Source: Cohnella lubricantis (lineage in GTDB: Bacteria > Bacillota > Bacilli > Paenibacillales > Paenibacillaceae). From it: a stretch of 39,285 nucleotides of DNA. A model generated the notes under the pieces. It saw only the letters and a list, made by a program, of their open reading frames with translations. It had not been told where the DNA came from and ran no database searches. Made by a program: the position numbers and the translations under genes. The stretch is taken from positions 1 through 39,285 of the forward strand of contig NZ_JACJVN010000040.1 in the NCBI RefSeq assembly GCF_014212015.1. Reading direction: 5' to 3'. Each line of letters opens with the position of its first letter. Positions within the stretch are counted from its first letter, which is position 1. Of the stretch, positions 26,704-35,499 are shown piece after piece.

Positions 26704-28044
26704 TCAGCTTCCGCTGAGCTCTCCCGAATTCTTCAGGCTGTCATTAATCGCGGCCGATAACTGCTTGGCGACGTCTTCAGGCTTCTCCTTCTTCAGCATG
26801 ACGCGGGCAAGCGAATCTTCCATTGCTTGCGTGATTCCACCCAACGATACCGGCGGGAAGACAACACCTTGCGACGCTAGCGCCATAAAGTCTTTGCCCC
26901 ATCCACCATCAACTACATCGGTTCGCGGGGCAGCTGAAGGATTGACCGCCTTCTGATAATCCGCGCCCATTAAGAAGGAGGCGAACTCGAACGCCTCTTG
27001 CGGGTGCTTCGACTTGTAAACGAACAAAGGCGCGATCTCCATGAAAGTAGCCGGACTGCCTTTATAGATCGGAGGGGCAATCTTCACATCCTTCATTCCC
27101 TCCGGATTCTCGGATGCGCGTCCTTCGATCCACGTTCCGTCCACGACCATTGCATATTGGCCGAGAACAAAGTTCTGATCTTCTTCCTCCCATCCCCAAG
27201 TCTTTGCGTCCGGCTTAATGGCCCCCTTATCAAGAAGGTCCTGGTAGAATTGGAATACTTCGGATGCCTTGGCCAATTGGTCTTGATTGTCCTGCCAGGT
27301 ATTCTTGTACTTGCCGTCGGCTTGCTTCTCGGCAAGAGAGACGCCATTCTGAGCCAGATACATGATCAACTCCTGAGGGGAGCGAACACCGGCGCCTGCA
27401 ATGCCGAATATTTCTTTACCCGTTTTGTCCTTAACGAGTTGCGCGTTGTTTAATAGCTCATCCCACGTTTTGGGCGGCGCGCTCAATCCCGCCTCCTCCA
27501 GAATATTCTCGTGATAGAGAAGAGCCCGAATCCCGAGATAATTTGGCAACGCCTTCAACTTGCCGTCTACCGTCAGCGCTTCGACAACATTCGGATAGAT
27601 TTTGTCCTTGTCAGACCAAGCGTTAAACGAATCGGTCAAATCGGCGAGTGCTTCCAGTTTGTTGAACTCGCCGAACCATTCGCTAAGCCCCCAGCTCAAA
27701 TCCGGAGCGTCGCCCGCATTAATGGCGGCGATTAGCTTATCGTGCATGACATCATACGAGAGCACCTGCAAATCTACATTAATGTTGTCGTGGCTGTCAT
27801 CGAATTCCTTGACTTTCTGCTGGATCGCCTTGCCTTGATCGGTACTCGGATCAAGCGCTGACCAGAACTTCAAGGTCACCGGACTTGTGGCCGCATCTAG
27901 AGCAGCCGACGCCGATTCCGACCCGCCAAGCGATGACGAAGACTCCGTCTCCTTGCCGTTATTGCTTCCGCAGGCGCTCAATGCGGATGCCAGAAGAAGC
28001 GCTCCCATCAAGCCAGAAGACCATTTGACGAATCTCTTTTTCAC
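26704..28044 (-). CDS. Carbohydrate ABC transporter substrate-binding lipoprotein (module III)
   Basis: Extracellular sugar-binding protein (446 aa). Lipoprotein signal with lipobox LSAC and lipidated Cys25, then a Ser/Glu-rich linker; the mature part beginning VTLKFWSALDP belongs to solute-binding family 1, with the usual MVVDGTWIEG segment late in the protein. I chose GTG at 28044 because AGAGGGG lies seven bases upstream and the next codons (KKRF) form a proper signal n-region. The longer frame begins at a TTG (28062) without a good ribosome site. It follows the kinase/regulator pair on the same strand and precedes two permeases. A cre-like sequence lies in its leader. Confidence 0.92.
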   Translation of the reverse strand: MKKRFVKWSSGLMGALLLASALSACGSNNGKETESSSSLGGSESASAALDAATSPVTLKFWSALDPSTDQGKAIQQKVKEFDDSHDNINVDLQVLSYDVMHDKLIAAINAGDAPDLSWGLSEWFGEFNKLEALADLTDSFNAWSDKDKIYPNVVEALTVDGKLKALPNYLGIRALLYHENILEEAGLSAPPKTWDELLNNAQLVKDKTGKEIFGIAGAGVRSPQELIMYLAQNGVSLAEKQADGKYKNTWQDNQDQLAKASEVFQFYQDLLDKGAIKPDAKTWGWEEEDQNFVLGQYAMVVDGTWIEGRASENPEGMKDVKIAPPIYKGSPATFMEIAPLFVYKSKHPQEAFEFASFLMGADYQKAVNPSAAPRTDVVDGGWGKDFMALASQGVVFPPVSLGGITQAMEDSLARVMLKKEKPEDVAKQLSAAINDSLKNSGELSGS

Positions 28045-28066
28045 AGTGAAACCCCTCTCCAAAGAA

Positions 28067-28080
28067 TGGTTGCGTTTTCA
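28067..28080. promoter_or_regulatory. cre-like site in the leader of the module III binding-protein gene
   Basis: Read on the minus strand, TGAAAACGCAACCA matches the CcpA operator consensus TGWAANCGNTNWCA except at two positions. It lies 23 bp upstream of the GTG start, where a bound repressor could block transcription. Catabolite repression is inferred, and the match could be fortuitous. Confidence 0.3.
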
Positions 28081-28146
28081 TTTCAATTTTATCGTGGAGG
28101 GCCGAGCCGCCGTAATGATTGAATCTTCACAACGATGTGGAACATA

Positions 28147-29763
28147 TTAAGATCGCTTTATTTTATTCGACAATGCCATACGATATTGAGTTGGCTGCAA
28201 CCCCGTGTATTTTCGAAAGACTTGGCTGAAGTACCTTTGATCGGTATAACCGACGGCATCCGCGATTTCATAAGTTCGAAGCGTGCTTTCTCTTAACAGC
28301 TTCATTGCTTGCTCCATGCGTATCCCGATCACATACTCCATGAAACTCTGCCCGGTAGCATTCTTGAACAATGTACAGAAGTAGTTTTTGTTCAGATGGA
28401 ACCGCTCCGAGATCTGCTCAAGAGACATGGTGCGATAATTTTCCGCTATGTATTTCTGAATCGCGTCTATCAATGTTTTGCCGCTTTTGCCCTTGCCCGC
28501 CTCTTCCTGGATAGCAATATAATCTTCCATCCAGCTTAACAGCGACTCCATGGTGCGTTGGAATCGAAGCGCTCGCAAGGAAGTACGAGCTTCATTCAGA
28601 GCCGTGCGCATCTCCTCGTTCATAGGCTGTTGTTCAAGTTTATGGACGAATTCAGCAACGGCTTTCTTCCATTCGGATATGGTGGCTTCGGCTAGCATGT
28701 CCTCCTGGAACGCTGATTGAATATGCGTCAATAATTTGCCTTTGTCCCGAAGAGATCCTCCCTCCGCAAGCATATCGAAGAGAAATCCGATCTCCTTCCA
28801 CTCCGCTTCGACCGGTGAAGATCTGCGAAGATATGGTCTTGAACCCGGATCAAAAACCGCAATCTCTCCTTCCTCCGATACCCGAAGAGATTCCAGAGCA
28901 TGCTGAGCCTCCATGTAGGCGGAGGACAACTTAGCCGCACGCTGTTTGAACAAGCTAACTCCGATCTGCGAGGGCATCTTCAAGTTAGAGGCCAACGAGC
29001 GCTGTAGCCTGCGAAGTATGGATTCCCGAGCATTCGATTCCAATAGAGATATGAATATGACGTATTCATTAGCTTGGTACAAATTGCGGAATACAATCGA
29101 TGTGGCTCCCATCAATTCGGAGATGGCTTTGCGTGCTGCGTAGTAGAAAGAAGGGCGATCCCCTTCGAATCTCTCTTCAACCTGGTCGTCAAAGTGAACG
29201 AAGCGCACAACTACAACTGTGGATCCTTCTTCCGGTAGCGAGAGAAGCAGGCGCTGAGCTTGAACATGCATCTCGTTCTCATCTTTAATATGGCCTCCGA
29301 TGATCTGAGTCAGGAATTCATCTTGCTTGAGCAGAAGTCCTTCAGCAAGAACGGCCTTCTCTTGCAGCCGATCCGTCCGGAAGCGGGAATCCTCACGTAT
29401 CTGTTCGACTGCTTTCCCCAAAGCGATTAACAGTTCTGATTCTTGAATAGGCTTCAACAAATAATCATAAGCACCCCGTTTGAAAGCCTGGCGCGAATAC
29501 TCAAATTCCCCGTATCCGCTAAGAACGATGATTTTAATGAATAATTCAGAATATTCCAACCATGACATGAATTCCAACCCATCCGTCAAAGGCATTCGAA
29601 TGTCCGTTATAATCAAATTCGGGCGATGCACCTCTGTTAATCGCTTTGCTTCTTCGCCATTATACGCATGTCCGACAATCGCCCAGCCGAGCTCCTTCCA
29701 CGGTATGATCGCAGCGAGTTGGTCGTGAACCGTCGATTCGTCATCTACAATCAAAATCTTCAT
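28147..29763 (-). CDS. Response regulator with AraC-type DNA-binding domain, YesN-like (module III)
   Basis: Regulator (538 aa). N-terminal receiver with acidic pair Asp7/Asp8, phospho-acceptor Asp54 (IITDIRMPL) and switch Lys in LLKPI. A long middle region (about 130-430) follows; the C-terminal AraC double helix-turn-helix carries VGYTDQRYFSQVFRKYTGLQP. The ATG at 29763 overlaps the kinase stop as ATGA, so they are coupled. The binding-protein gene begins 102 bp downstream on the same strand, making that importer the likely target. Confidence 0.92.
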   Translation of the reverse strand: MKILIVDDESTVHDQLAAIIPWKELGWAIVGHAYNGEEAKRLTEVHRPNLIITDIRMPLTDGLEFMSWLEYSELFIKIIVLSGYGEFEYSRQAFKRGAYDYLLKPIQESELLIALGKAVEQIREDSRFRTDRLQEKAVLAEGLLLKQDEFLTQIIGGHIKDENEMHVQAQRLLLSLPEEGSTVVVVRFVHFDDQVEERFEGDRPSFYYAARKAISELMGATSIVFRNLYQANEYVIFISLLESNARESILRRLQRSLASNLKMPSQIGVSLFKQRAAKLSSAYMEAQHALESLRVSEEGEIAVFDPGSRPYLRRSSPVEAEWKEIGFLFDMLAEGGSLRDKGKLLTHIQSAFQEDMLAEATISEWKKAVAEFVHKLEQQPMNEEMRTALNEARTSLRALRFQRTMESLLSWMEDYIAIQEEAGKGKSGKTLIDAIQKYIAENYRTMSLEQISERFHLNKNYFCTLFKNATGQSFMEYVIGIRMEQAMKLLRESTLRTYEIADAVGYTDQRYFSQVFRKYTGLQPTQYRMALSNKIKRS

Positions 29764-31475
29764 CCCGTACTCACCTCTTCGATTGGCAGACGGTAAATGA
29801 CTTGAGTACCGACGCCCTGTCGGCTCTTAATCTCTATTCCATAAGTTTCCCCGCAGATTAGCCGGATGCGGGCATGTACATTGTATAGACCGATCGTTCC
29901 CTCTGCCTTCTGAAGCTGATCTACACGCAGGAGCCGTTCGATATCCTTCAGTTTGGACGATTCCATTCCCTTCCCGTTATCCAATACACTTAGATACAGC
30001 ATCTTCTGGTCCGGATCAATCCTTGCAGACAACTTCAGCAGCTTCCGTGGGTGTAAGCTCGGCGCTAATCCGTGCTCGACTGCATTCTCCACAATCGGTT
30101 GCAATATCAACCTCGGAATTCTCGCGTCTAACGATCCGGCTTGCAGGTCCATACGGTATCGAATACTATTGGGGAATCTCTTGTTGATGATGACGAGATA
30201 ATGCCGGATGTGCATGACCTCATCTCGAAGACGCACCCATTCATTCTGAATATTCATGTTGTATCTATACATCTGGCTAAGCGATTGACAGATCAACTTC
30301 AAATCTGGAACCTTGTTCACTCCGGCTATTCCTGCCATCATCTGAAGCGTATTAAAGAGAAAATGAGGAGATATTTGGGCTTGCAAAGCCTTGATTTGCG
30401 ATTCTTGGTTCATTAAGCGCAGCTTGAAATCGTGCTCAATCAATTGTTGGATCGTCTCCGCCATCCGGTTGAACTGGTTGCCCAAGAAGCCGATCTCGTC
30501 TCTCGTTCTCACTTCAACTCGCGCATTGTAGTCCCCTTTATTAATTCGCGCCATACTCCGATACATCTGAACAATGGGCTTGGTGATGTTGAAACTTAAC
30601 CCCAAGGAGATGCCGAGCGCGAGCAGTCCCGCCACAAGGATAACGATATAGGCTATCGAACGGTAGAATAATTGTGAAGGGTCAATCTGGTAGGTGTAAT
30701 CGATCGTCAACGAACCGTCGCTTAACGATTGAGAGATGGATACTGAATGACGTCCGTTCTCCCGCTTGTCTATCGTCTGTCCAATTCGCCCTGAATCCGT
30801 GGCGTAAACAATGGTGCCTGTAACATCAGTAATTAACACCTGCCCTCGATAGAATGGATTGTAGATTTCAACTTTGTCTCGGAAATCCTGCTCGGGTATA
30901 TCGATCGCGAGCAGTCCCGCAGGATTGCCTCGAAATTTTACCGGATACAGGAATTGAAAAATGGGTTCGTCATAAGGTGATTGCTCCACGATTCGCATGA
31001 GAGGCCGCTGTCCGCCGGCTCCCATCGCGCGATGCAAGGAACGCAAGTAGGCAGGATCCAACCGGGGATATAAATTCGGGAAAAAATTTCCAAGCGTCTC
31101 GTCCTCGTCGTTACGGATCAAATACATGCCTAATACCGTTTGCACAGGCGATTGGTTATAAACACTTAGAAAGAATTCCCGAATATCCATCACTGTATCG
31201 TACGTTCGGCTGTCCGACAGAAACTCCTTGCCATAAGCGATGCTCTCGATTAAGTTTGGATTGGAATAAATTCGATAAGCGGTGCCGCTCAAGGAATCAG
31301 CGAATTCCTCAATTTGGCGTCTCAAATCTTGCTTGATGCGATTCTCGGCGTATAACTTGTCCTTCTCAATCTGCAGATTGACTTGATAAATTACAATGCC
31401 GGATAGGATTGCCAGTGGCAATGCGGTCGTCATGGCCATAGCCAGAAAAATCTTCATTCGAATTCTAGTGAACAT
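29760..31475 (-). CDS. Sensor histidine kinase, YesM-like (module III)
   Basis: Membrane sensor kinase (571 aa): membrane segment about 8-31, extracellular region of about 240 residues, second segment about 273-296, HAMP (about 297-350), His_kinase domain with phospho-acceptor His371 in QAQISPHFLFNTL (Ser replaces the usual Asn before Pro-His), HATPase_c with N box LQPIVENAVEHG and G box LDNGKGME. It starts only 21 bp after the GH36 gene of module IV, so it may be co-transcribed with that operon. A GGTGAG site lies seven bases before the ATG at 31475. Confidence 0.91.
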   Translation of the reverse strand: MFTRIRMKIFLAMAMTTALPLAILSGIVIYQVNLQIEKDKLYAENRIKQDLRRQIEEFADSLSGTAYRIYSNPNLIESIAYGKEFLSDSRTYDTVMDIREFFLSVYNQSPVQTVLGMYLIRNDEDETLGNFFPNLYPRLDPAYLRSLHRAMGAGGQRPLMRIVEQSPYDEPIFQFLYPVKFRGNPAGLLAIDIPEQDFRDKVEIYNPFYRGQVLITDVTGTIVYATDSGRIGQTIDKRENGRHSVSISQSLSDGSLTIDYTYQIDPSQLFYRSIAYIVILVAGLLALGISLGLSFNITKPIVQMYRSMARINKGDYNARVEVRTRDEIGFLGNQFNRMAETIQQLIEHDFKLRLMNQESQIKALQAQISPHFLFNTLQMMAGIAGVNKVPDLKLICQSLSQMYRYNMNIQNEWVRLRDEVMHIRHYLVIINKRFPNSIRYRMDLQAGSLDARIPRLILQPIVENAVEHGLAPSLHPRKLLKLSARIDPDQKMLYLSVLDNGKGMESSKLKDIERLLRVDQLQKAEGTIGLYNVHARIRLICGETYGIEIKSRQGVGTQVIYRLPIEEVSTG

Positions 31476-31496
31476 ACCTCATCTCACCCATATCTC

Positions 31497-33596
31497 TCAT
31501 CCCTCTAGGTCTGATAGATATATTTCAAAAAGTCTGGCGTTATGATTCTCTAACCGTACATTAAGGCAGGAGTTTGCTTCATCCCATTTATACGAGCAAC
31601 GCTGCTCTTGCGGATAAATGCACCTTACAGCCGATTTCTTCCCATATGCGTGTTTTATCGGTATGTTCACATCAGAATTCGTTCCATTCAATCTCCAAAC
31701 AGCCAAATATAGTTTGTAATCACAACTGAGCCCTAACGAAATCCACTCATCAGTGAAAGTTGGTAACCCCAATGGCCAAAATGGTAACGACGATCGAATG
31801 TCGTTTCGAATTTCTTTATAACAACTAATACCTTCTTTAACGAGGGTCAATCTTTCATTCGATATCTCAGCCAAATGCCCGCTCTGATGAATCCGCAGAA
31901 GCAAGGAATTGACCATATTAAATATGACCTCTTCTTTATCCCCTTCCTTTAACGGATAAGACCATATTGCTGCTTGTTCCGGTGTTACGGCTGAAGGAGA
32001 AGCCGCCGCGATAGCGGCCATTCTGCGATAATCCGTCTGGTCTGTTACCGATTGAATACTATGCCGGCTAAGAAGGGAATACTCCATTCTCATCCCGCCG
32101 CTACCGCAATTCTCAATCACCAAATCAGGATATCTGTCAAAGATGCTATCCAGCCATATTAAATACGCCCGATTATGCTGCAGTAAACCATCTCCGAAGC
32201 TGTCAGCTCCGACTTCCGTCCCAAATCCTGCATCAATGTTGTAATCCATCTTGATATAACCCACGCCATAATCTTTCACAAGCCGTTCGATGACACGATC
32301 AGCATGTTGGACGACTTCAGGATTTCTGAAGTCAAGCTGGTATCTTCCATGATCGATAACAGGCTTTCCATGCCGTTTAAAGAACCATTCATCGGACACT
32401 ACATTTACCAACGGGCAGTTCATGCCCATAACCTCAAGTTCCAGCCACAGCCCCGGGATCATTCCTTTTTTTCTAATATAGTTCAGCGGCTCCTGAATGC
32501 CTCCTGGAAAACGAGCTGTAGAAGGAAGCCATTCACCTACTCCATCCCACCATTCTCCATCCGAGTACCACCCTGCATCGATGCAGAAGTATTCGCAGCC
32601 TGTTTCGGCCGCAGCATCGATCAGCGGGATCAATTTTTCAGTCGTTGGGTCGCCAAATAGGCAGTTCATATAATCATTAAATATGACTGGCAGCTTTTCG
32701 TTATCGATGTGATTTCTTCTGATTTTCCTTCTGTATTTGGTCAATTCTCCAACAGCTTCATCGAAGCCGCCGTTAACAAATGCGATGGCCGCAGATGCCG
32801 TTTCGAACGCCTCTCCCGGCCTCAACAATTTCCACCAATGACTCTCTCGTTCCGTTGGCCCGCTTAATTGCAAATATAATTGATTGGCGATATCGCTTAT
32901 TTCCCAGTGCCATGCTCCGTTATTCTCGATTTGCCACATGATTGCTCGTCCACCGTCTGTACTCTCATAACATCCCATTGGCAAGTATTCAGAACAAGGC
33001 CAAGTTCCGGAGCTGCTCAATGCAACTCGCTTCATCGAGAAATCATTAACTTGATACATACCGAGCCCAGCCATACTTTGTTTCTTCCATTGAGCCTCGC
33101 CATACCAAGTATTGTGAGGAATATAGAGATGGCCTTCATTCTCCCAGCCTGACTGCCTTTGATGGCAGATCCCAGTTAAAGCAAAGGAGGAAATATACTC
33201 CAGCCCTTTGCTCTCACCCCCGATATTTTCAACCACCGTCCATGATCTGACAACCTGTACATTATCGTAGAACTGCAAGTGGCTAGTCACGATTAATCCA
33301 TCATCCTGCAGTGTGATTTCCAATTTCCGTCCATATTGATTTCTATCATCCTTGAAATTCTTATACTTCAACCGTCCTCCGGGCATACTTCCTGTATGCT
33401 TCGAGCCATGATGATCATTCTGGTTTTCTCCCGTCACATGAACCTCTACCAACCTAGCCCGCTTCTGTTGCTTCTCATCCTTCAAGATCACATCAGGTGG
33501 GGTTGAAGACAGGTGAAGAAGTCGAACATCGTCGGATTCAGTTACACCCAGCACAAAATAAAGGTTGTTCTCGTTAATTACTCTCAATTGTCTCAT
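31497..33596 (-). CDS. GH36 family alpha-galactosidase (cytoplasmic)
   Basis: Retaining alpha-galactosidase (699 aa), expected to remove terminal alpha-galactosyl units from melibiose, raffinose-type sugars or galactomannan fragments. Residues about 1-290 form the N-terminal beta-supersandwich and about 300-600 the catalytic barrel. Asp451 in YIKMDYN is the likely nucleophile and Asp519 in SVTDQTDY the acid/base; CGSGG (497-501) is the conserved family loop. KMDYN replaces the more common KWDMN, so it belongs to a less-studied branch. No signal peptide, hence intracellular. ATG at 33596 has AAGGTGAG five bases upstream. It is the last gene of the module IV importer operon, pointing to alpha-galactoside uptake. 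Confidence 0.9.
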   Translation of the reverse strand: MRQLRVINENNLYFVLGVTESDDVRLLHLSSTPPDVILKDEKQQKRARLVEVHVTGENQNDHHGSKHTGSMPGGRLKYKNFKDDRNQYGRKLEITLQDDGLIVTSHLQFYDNVQVVRSWTVVENIGGESKGLEYISSFALTGICHQRQSGWENEGHLYIPHNTWYGEAQWKKQSMAGLGMYQVNDFSMKRVALSSSGTWPCSEYLPMGCYESTDGGRAIMWQIENNGAWHWEISDIANQLYLQLSGPTERESHWWKLLRPGEAFETASAAIAFVNGGFDEAVGELTKYRRKIRRNHIDNEKLPVIFNDYMNCLFGDPTTEKLIPLIDAAAETGCEYFCIDAGWYSDGEWWDGVGEWLPSTARFPGGIQEPLNYIRKKGMIPGLWLELEVMGMNCPLVNVVSDEWFFKRHGKPVIDHGRYQLDFRNPEVVQHADRVIERLVKDYGVGYIKMDYNIDAGFGTEVGADSFGDGLLQHNRAYLIWLDSIFDRYPDLVIENCGSGGMRMEYSLLSRHSIQSVTDQTDYRRMAAIAAASPSAVTPEQAAIWSYPLKEGDKEEVIFNMVNSLLLRIHQSGHLAEISNERLTLVKEGISCYKEIRNDIRSSLPFWPLGLPTFTDEWISLGLSCDYKLYLAVWRLNGTNSDVNIPIKHAYGKKSAVRCIYPQEQRCSYKWDEANSCLNVRLENHNARLFEIYLSDLEG

Positions 33597-33640
33597 TGCA
33601 ACTCACCTTAATCTTTATTTTATTAAAGCTTTTGCAATTA

Positions 33641-34483
33641 TTACCCTTTTACAGCAGATCCGACCGTCAGTGCGCTTTCAACCTGCCTATTGAAAATCAA
33701 ATACATAATGATCGGCGGTACGCTGGATATTGTCAACGCTGCCGAAGATGCTCCCCAGTCTGTTGCGAACTGACCCTGAAAGTAGATCAGTCCAAGCGGC
33801 AATGTCTTCAAAGCATTATCTGAGATGACTACCAGCGCGGTAAACAGCTCATTCCATGAGTTCAAGAAAATAAAGATCGCGGTCGTCGCCATCGCGGGAG
33901 AAACCAAAGGCAGAATAATCCTAAAGAATGTTGTGAAAATGTTTGCACCGTCTATCGCAGCCGATTCCTCCATCTCAAAAGGAATCGACCTGAGATAAGC
34001 GTAAAAAACCATGGATGTGAAGGAGAGATTGAAAGCAATATAAGGGATAATGATTGCAAGCAGAGAATGTTGAATGTGAAAATCCCTTACGATTATGACA
34101 AGCGGAATAATGATCATCTGTACCGGGATAAACATGCCCAATATCCCATAAATTCTGGCTATATTGGATAATCTCCATCTCATCCTGGCAGTGGCATATG
34201 CAAACATGACAGCCATCAATATGGTGAATATTACGGTTACAACAGCAACAATAGCACTATTCTTAAAAAACGAGAGAATATTGAATTGCGTCACTGCGTT
34301 TACATAATTCTCAATGCGAAAATGAGTTGGAAGCCCATATACATTCGTTGAGAAAATCTCCTCATTATTTTTCAACGAATTTAGTCCCATCCAAATGAGC
34401 GGATAAATGGATGCCAGAGAGAAAAAGCAAATAACAATGTAAATGACAGGCTTCCATAAACTCGTTTTAAGATTTAACGTCAA
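33641..34483 (-). CDS. Carbohydrate ABC transporter permease, MalG-like (module IV)
   Basis: MalG-side permease (280 aa), about six membrane segments, first at about 12-33. EAA loop EESAAIDGAN followed by IILPL. The protein begins with TTG at 34483: no other start codon fits before the first membrane segment, and GAGGGGGAG lies five bases upstream. It follows the MalF-like gene by 16 bp and ends 44 bp before the GH36 gene. The assigned sugar (alpha-galactoside) is inferred from that neighbour. Confidence 0.92.
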   Translation of the reverse strand: MTLNLKTSLWKPVIYIVICFFSLASIYPLIWMGLNSLKNNEEIFSTNVYGLPTHFRIENYVNAVTQFNILSFFKNSAIVAVVTVIFTILMAVMFAYATARMRWRLSNIARIYGILGMFIPVQMIIIPLVIIVRDFHIQHSLLAIIIPYIAFNLSFTSMVFYAYLRSIPFEMEESAAIDGANIFTTFFRIILPLVSPAMATTAIFIFLNSWNELFTALVVISDNALKTLPLGLIYFQGQFATDWGASSAALTISSVPPIIMYLIFNRQVESALTVGSAVKG

Positions 34484-34499
34484 GCTGACTCCCCCTCAA

Positions 34500-35387
34500 T
34501 TAATACACAATTCTATCTCTAGCAATAAATTTATTAATGATCAAAGTGGCTAATAAGCATTCTAATAGCAGCACAACAGCAGATGCACATCCATATCCGA
34601 ATTCACCTTTCTGAAATGCGGATTTGAACATCATATAGGATAATGTCATCGTGGACCCGCCGGGACCGCCGCCTGTCATAACAAACATGTTATCGAATGC
34701 TTTTAGTCCCCCTGTAATCGACATAACTAATGTGAACTTATAGGTCTCTTGCAACATTGGTAGTGTAATCTTACGATGCAACGTGAAGGGAGAAGCTCCA
34801 TCAATAATTGCAGCTTCAAAATATTGCTCAGGGATTGATTTAATCGCAGCATAGATAAACACGAACATCATGCCCATAAACTGCCAGCCATTCGTGAAGG
34901 CAACTGCGTAGATTGCTTTTCTAGGATCAGATAGAAATGCCTGCCTAAAATCATCCCCAAAAATTCCCAGCAAATTATTTACCAGTCCATGGTCATAATT
35001 GAATAACTGAACCCATAATTGCCCTACAACCGTGACAGAAAGTACGACCGGCACAAAAAAGCTTGTTTTAAAAAACTTGCTGCCTCTGAGCTTCAAATTT
35101 CTCGATGTGAATATAAAGGCAAGAATCGATGCCACTACTTGTTGGTAGACCAAAATGACTGCAGCAAAGATCAAACCGTTCTTAACTGCCGGAATAAAGT
35201 CGGAATCCTTCAACATGTTTCTATAGTTATCCAAGCCTGAAAAAATCGGAGAGGTTATTCCATCCCATTCATAAAAGCTTTTGACAAAGACTTGGAATAT
35301 TGGATAAGCCATAATCGCTGTGTATAGGGCTAGAAATGGAAACACAAAGACGAATATTGCGGATTTTCTATTCAAAAAGCTATGCAT
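34500..35387 (-). CDS. Carbohydrate ABC transporter permease, MalF-like (module IV)
   Basis: MalF-side permease (295 aa) with about six membrane segments, first at about 10-31. EAA loop FEAAIIDGAS followed by ITLPM. ATG at 35387 has GAGGAGG six bases upstream. It is separated from the binding-protein gene by 112 bp that contain a strong stem-loop. The next permease starts 16 bp after its stop. Confidence 0.93.
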   Translation of the reverse strand: MHSFLNRKSAIFVFVFPFLALYTAIMAYPIFQVFVKSFYEWDGITSPIFSGLDNYRNMLKDSDFIPAVKNGLIFAAVILVYQQVVASILAFIFTSRNLKLRGSKFFKTSFFVPVVLSVTVVGQLWVQLFNYDHGLVNNLLGIFGDDFRQAFLSDPRKAIYAVAFTNGWQFMGMMFVFIYAAIKSIPEQYFEAAIIDGASPFTLHRKITLPMLQETYKFTLVMSITGGLKAFDNMFVMTGGGPGGSTMTLSYMMFKSAFQKGEFGYGCASAVVLLLECLLATLIINKFIARDRIVY

Positions 35388-35429
35388 ATAAAGCCTCCTC
35401 AGCCCTTCTAGAATGCTTCGAGTATTAAT

Positions 35430-35477
35430 TCGCCTCAGGTCGTTATCCGTGAAATCAGGATAAGCTACCTGAGGCGA
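35430..35477. promoter_or_regulatory. Intercistronic hairpin between binding protein and permease (module IV)
   Basis: Perfect 11-bp inverted repeat TCGCCTCAGGT / ACCTGAGGCGA (35430-35440 and 35467-35477) with an inner TTATCC/GGATAA stem and a nine-base loop. On the minus strand it is followed by AATTAATAC, not a U run. It sits 23 bp past the binding-protein stop and probably stabilises or partly ends the binding-protein transcript. Confidence 0.75.
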
Positions 35478-35499
35478 CTACTCGTACTTTGATATTTAA

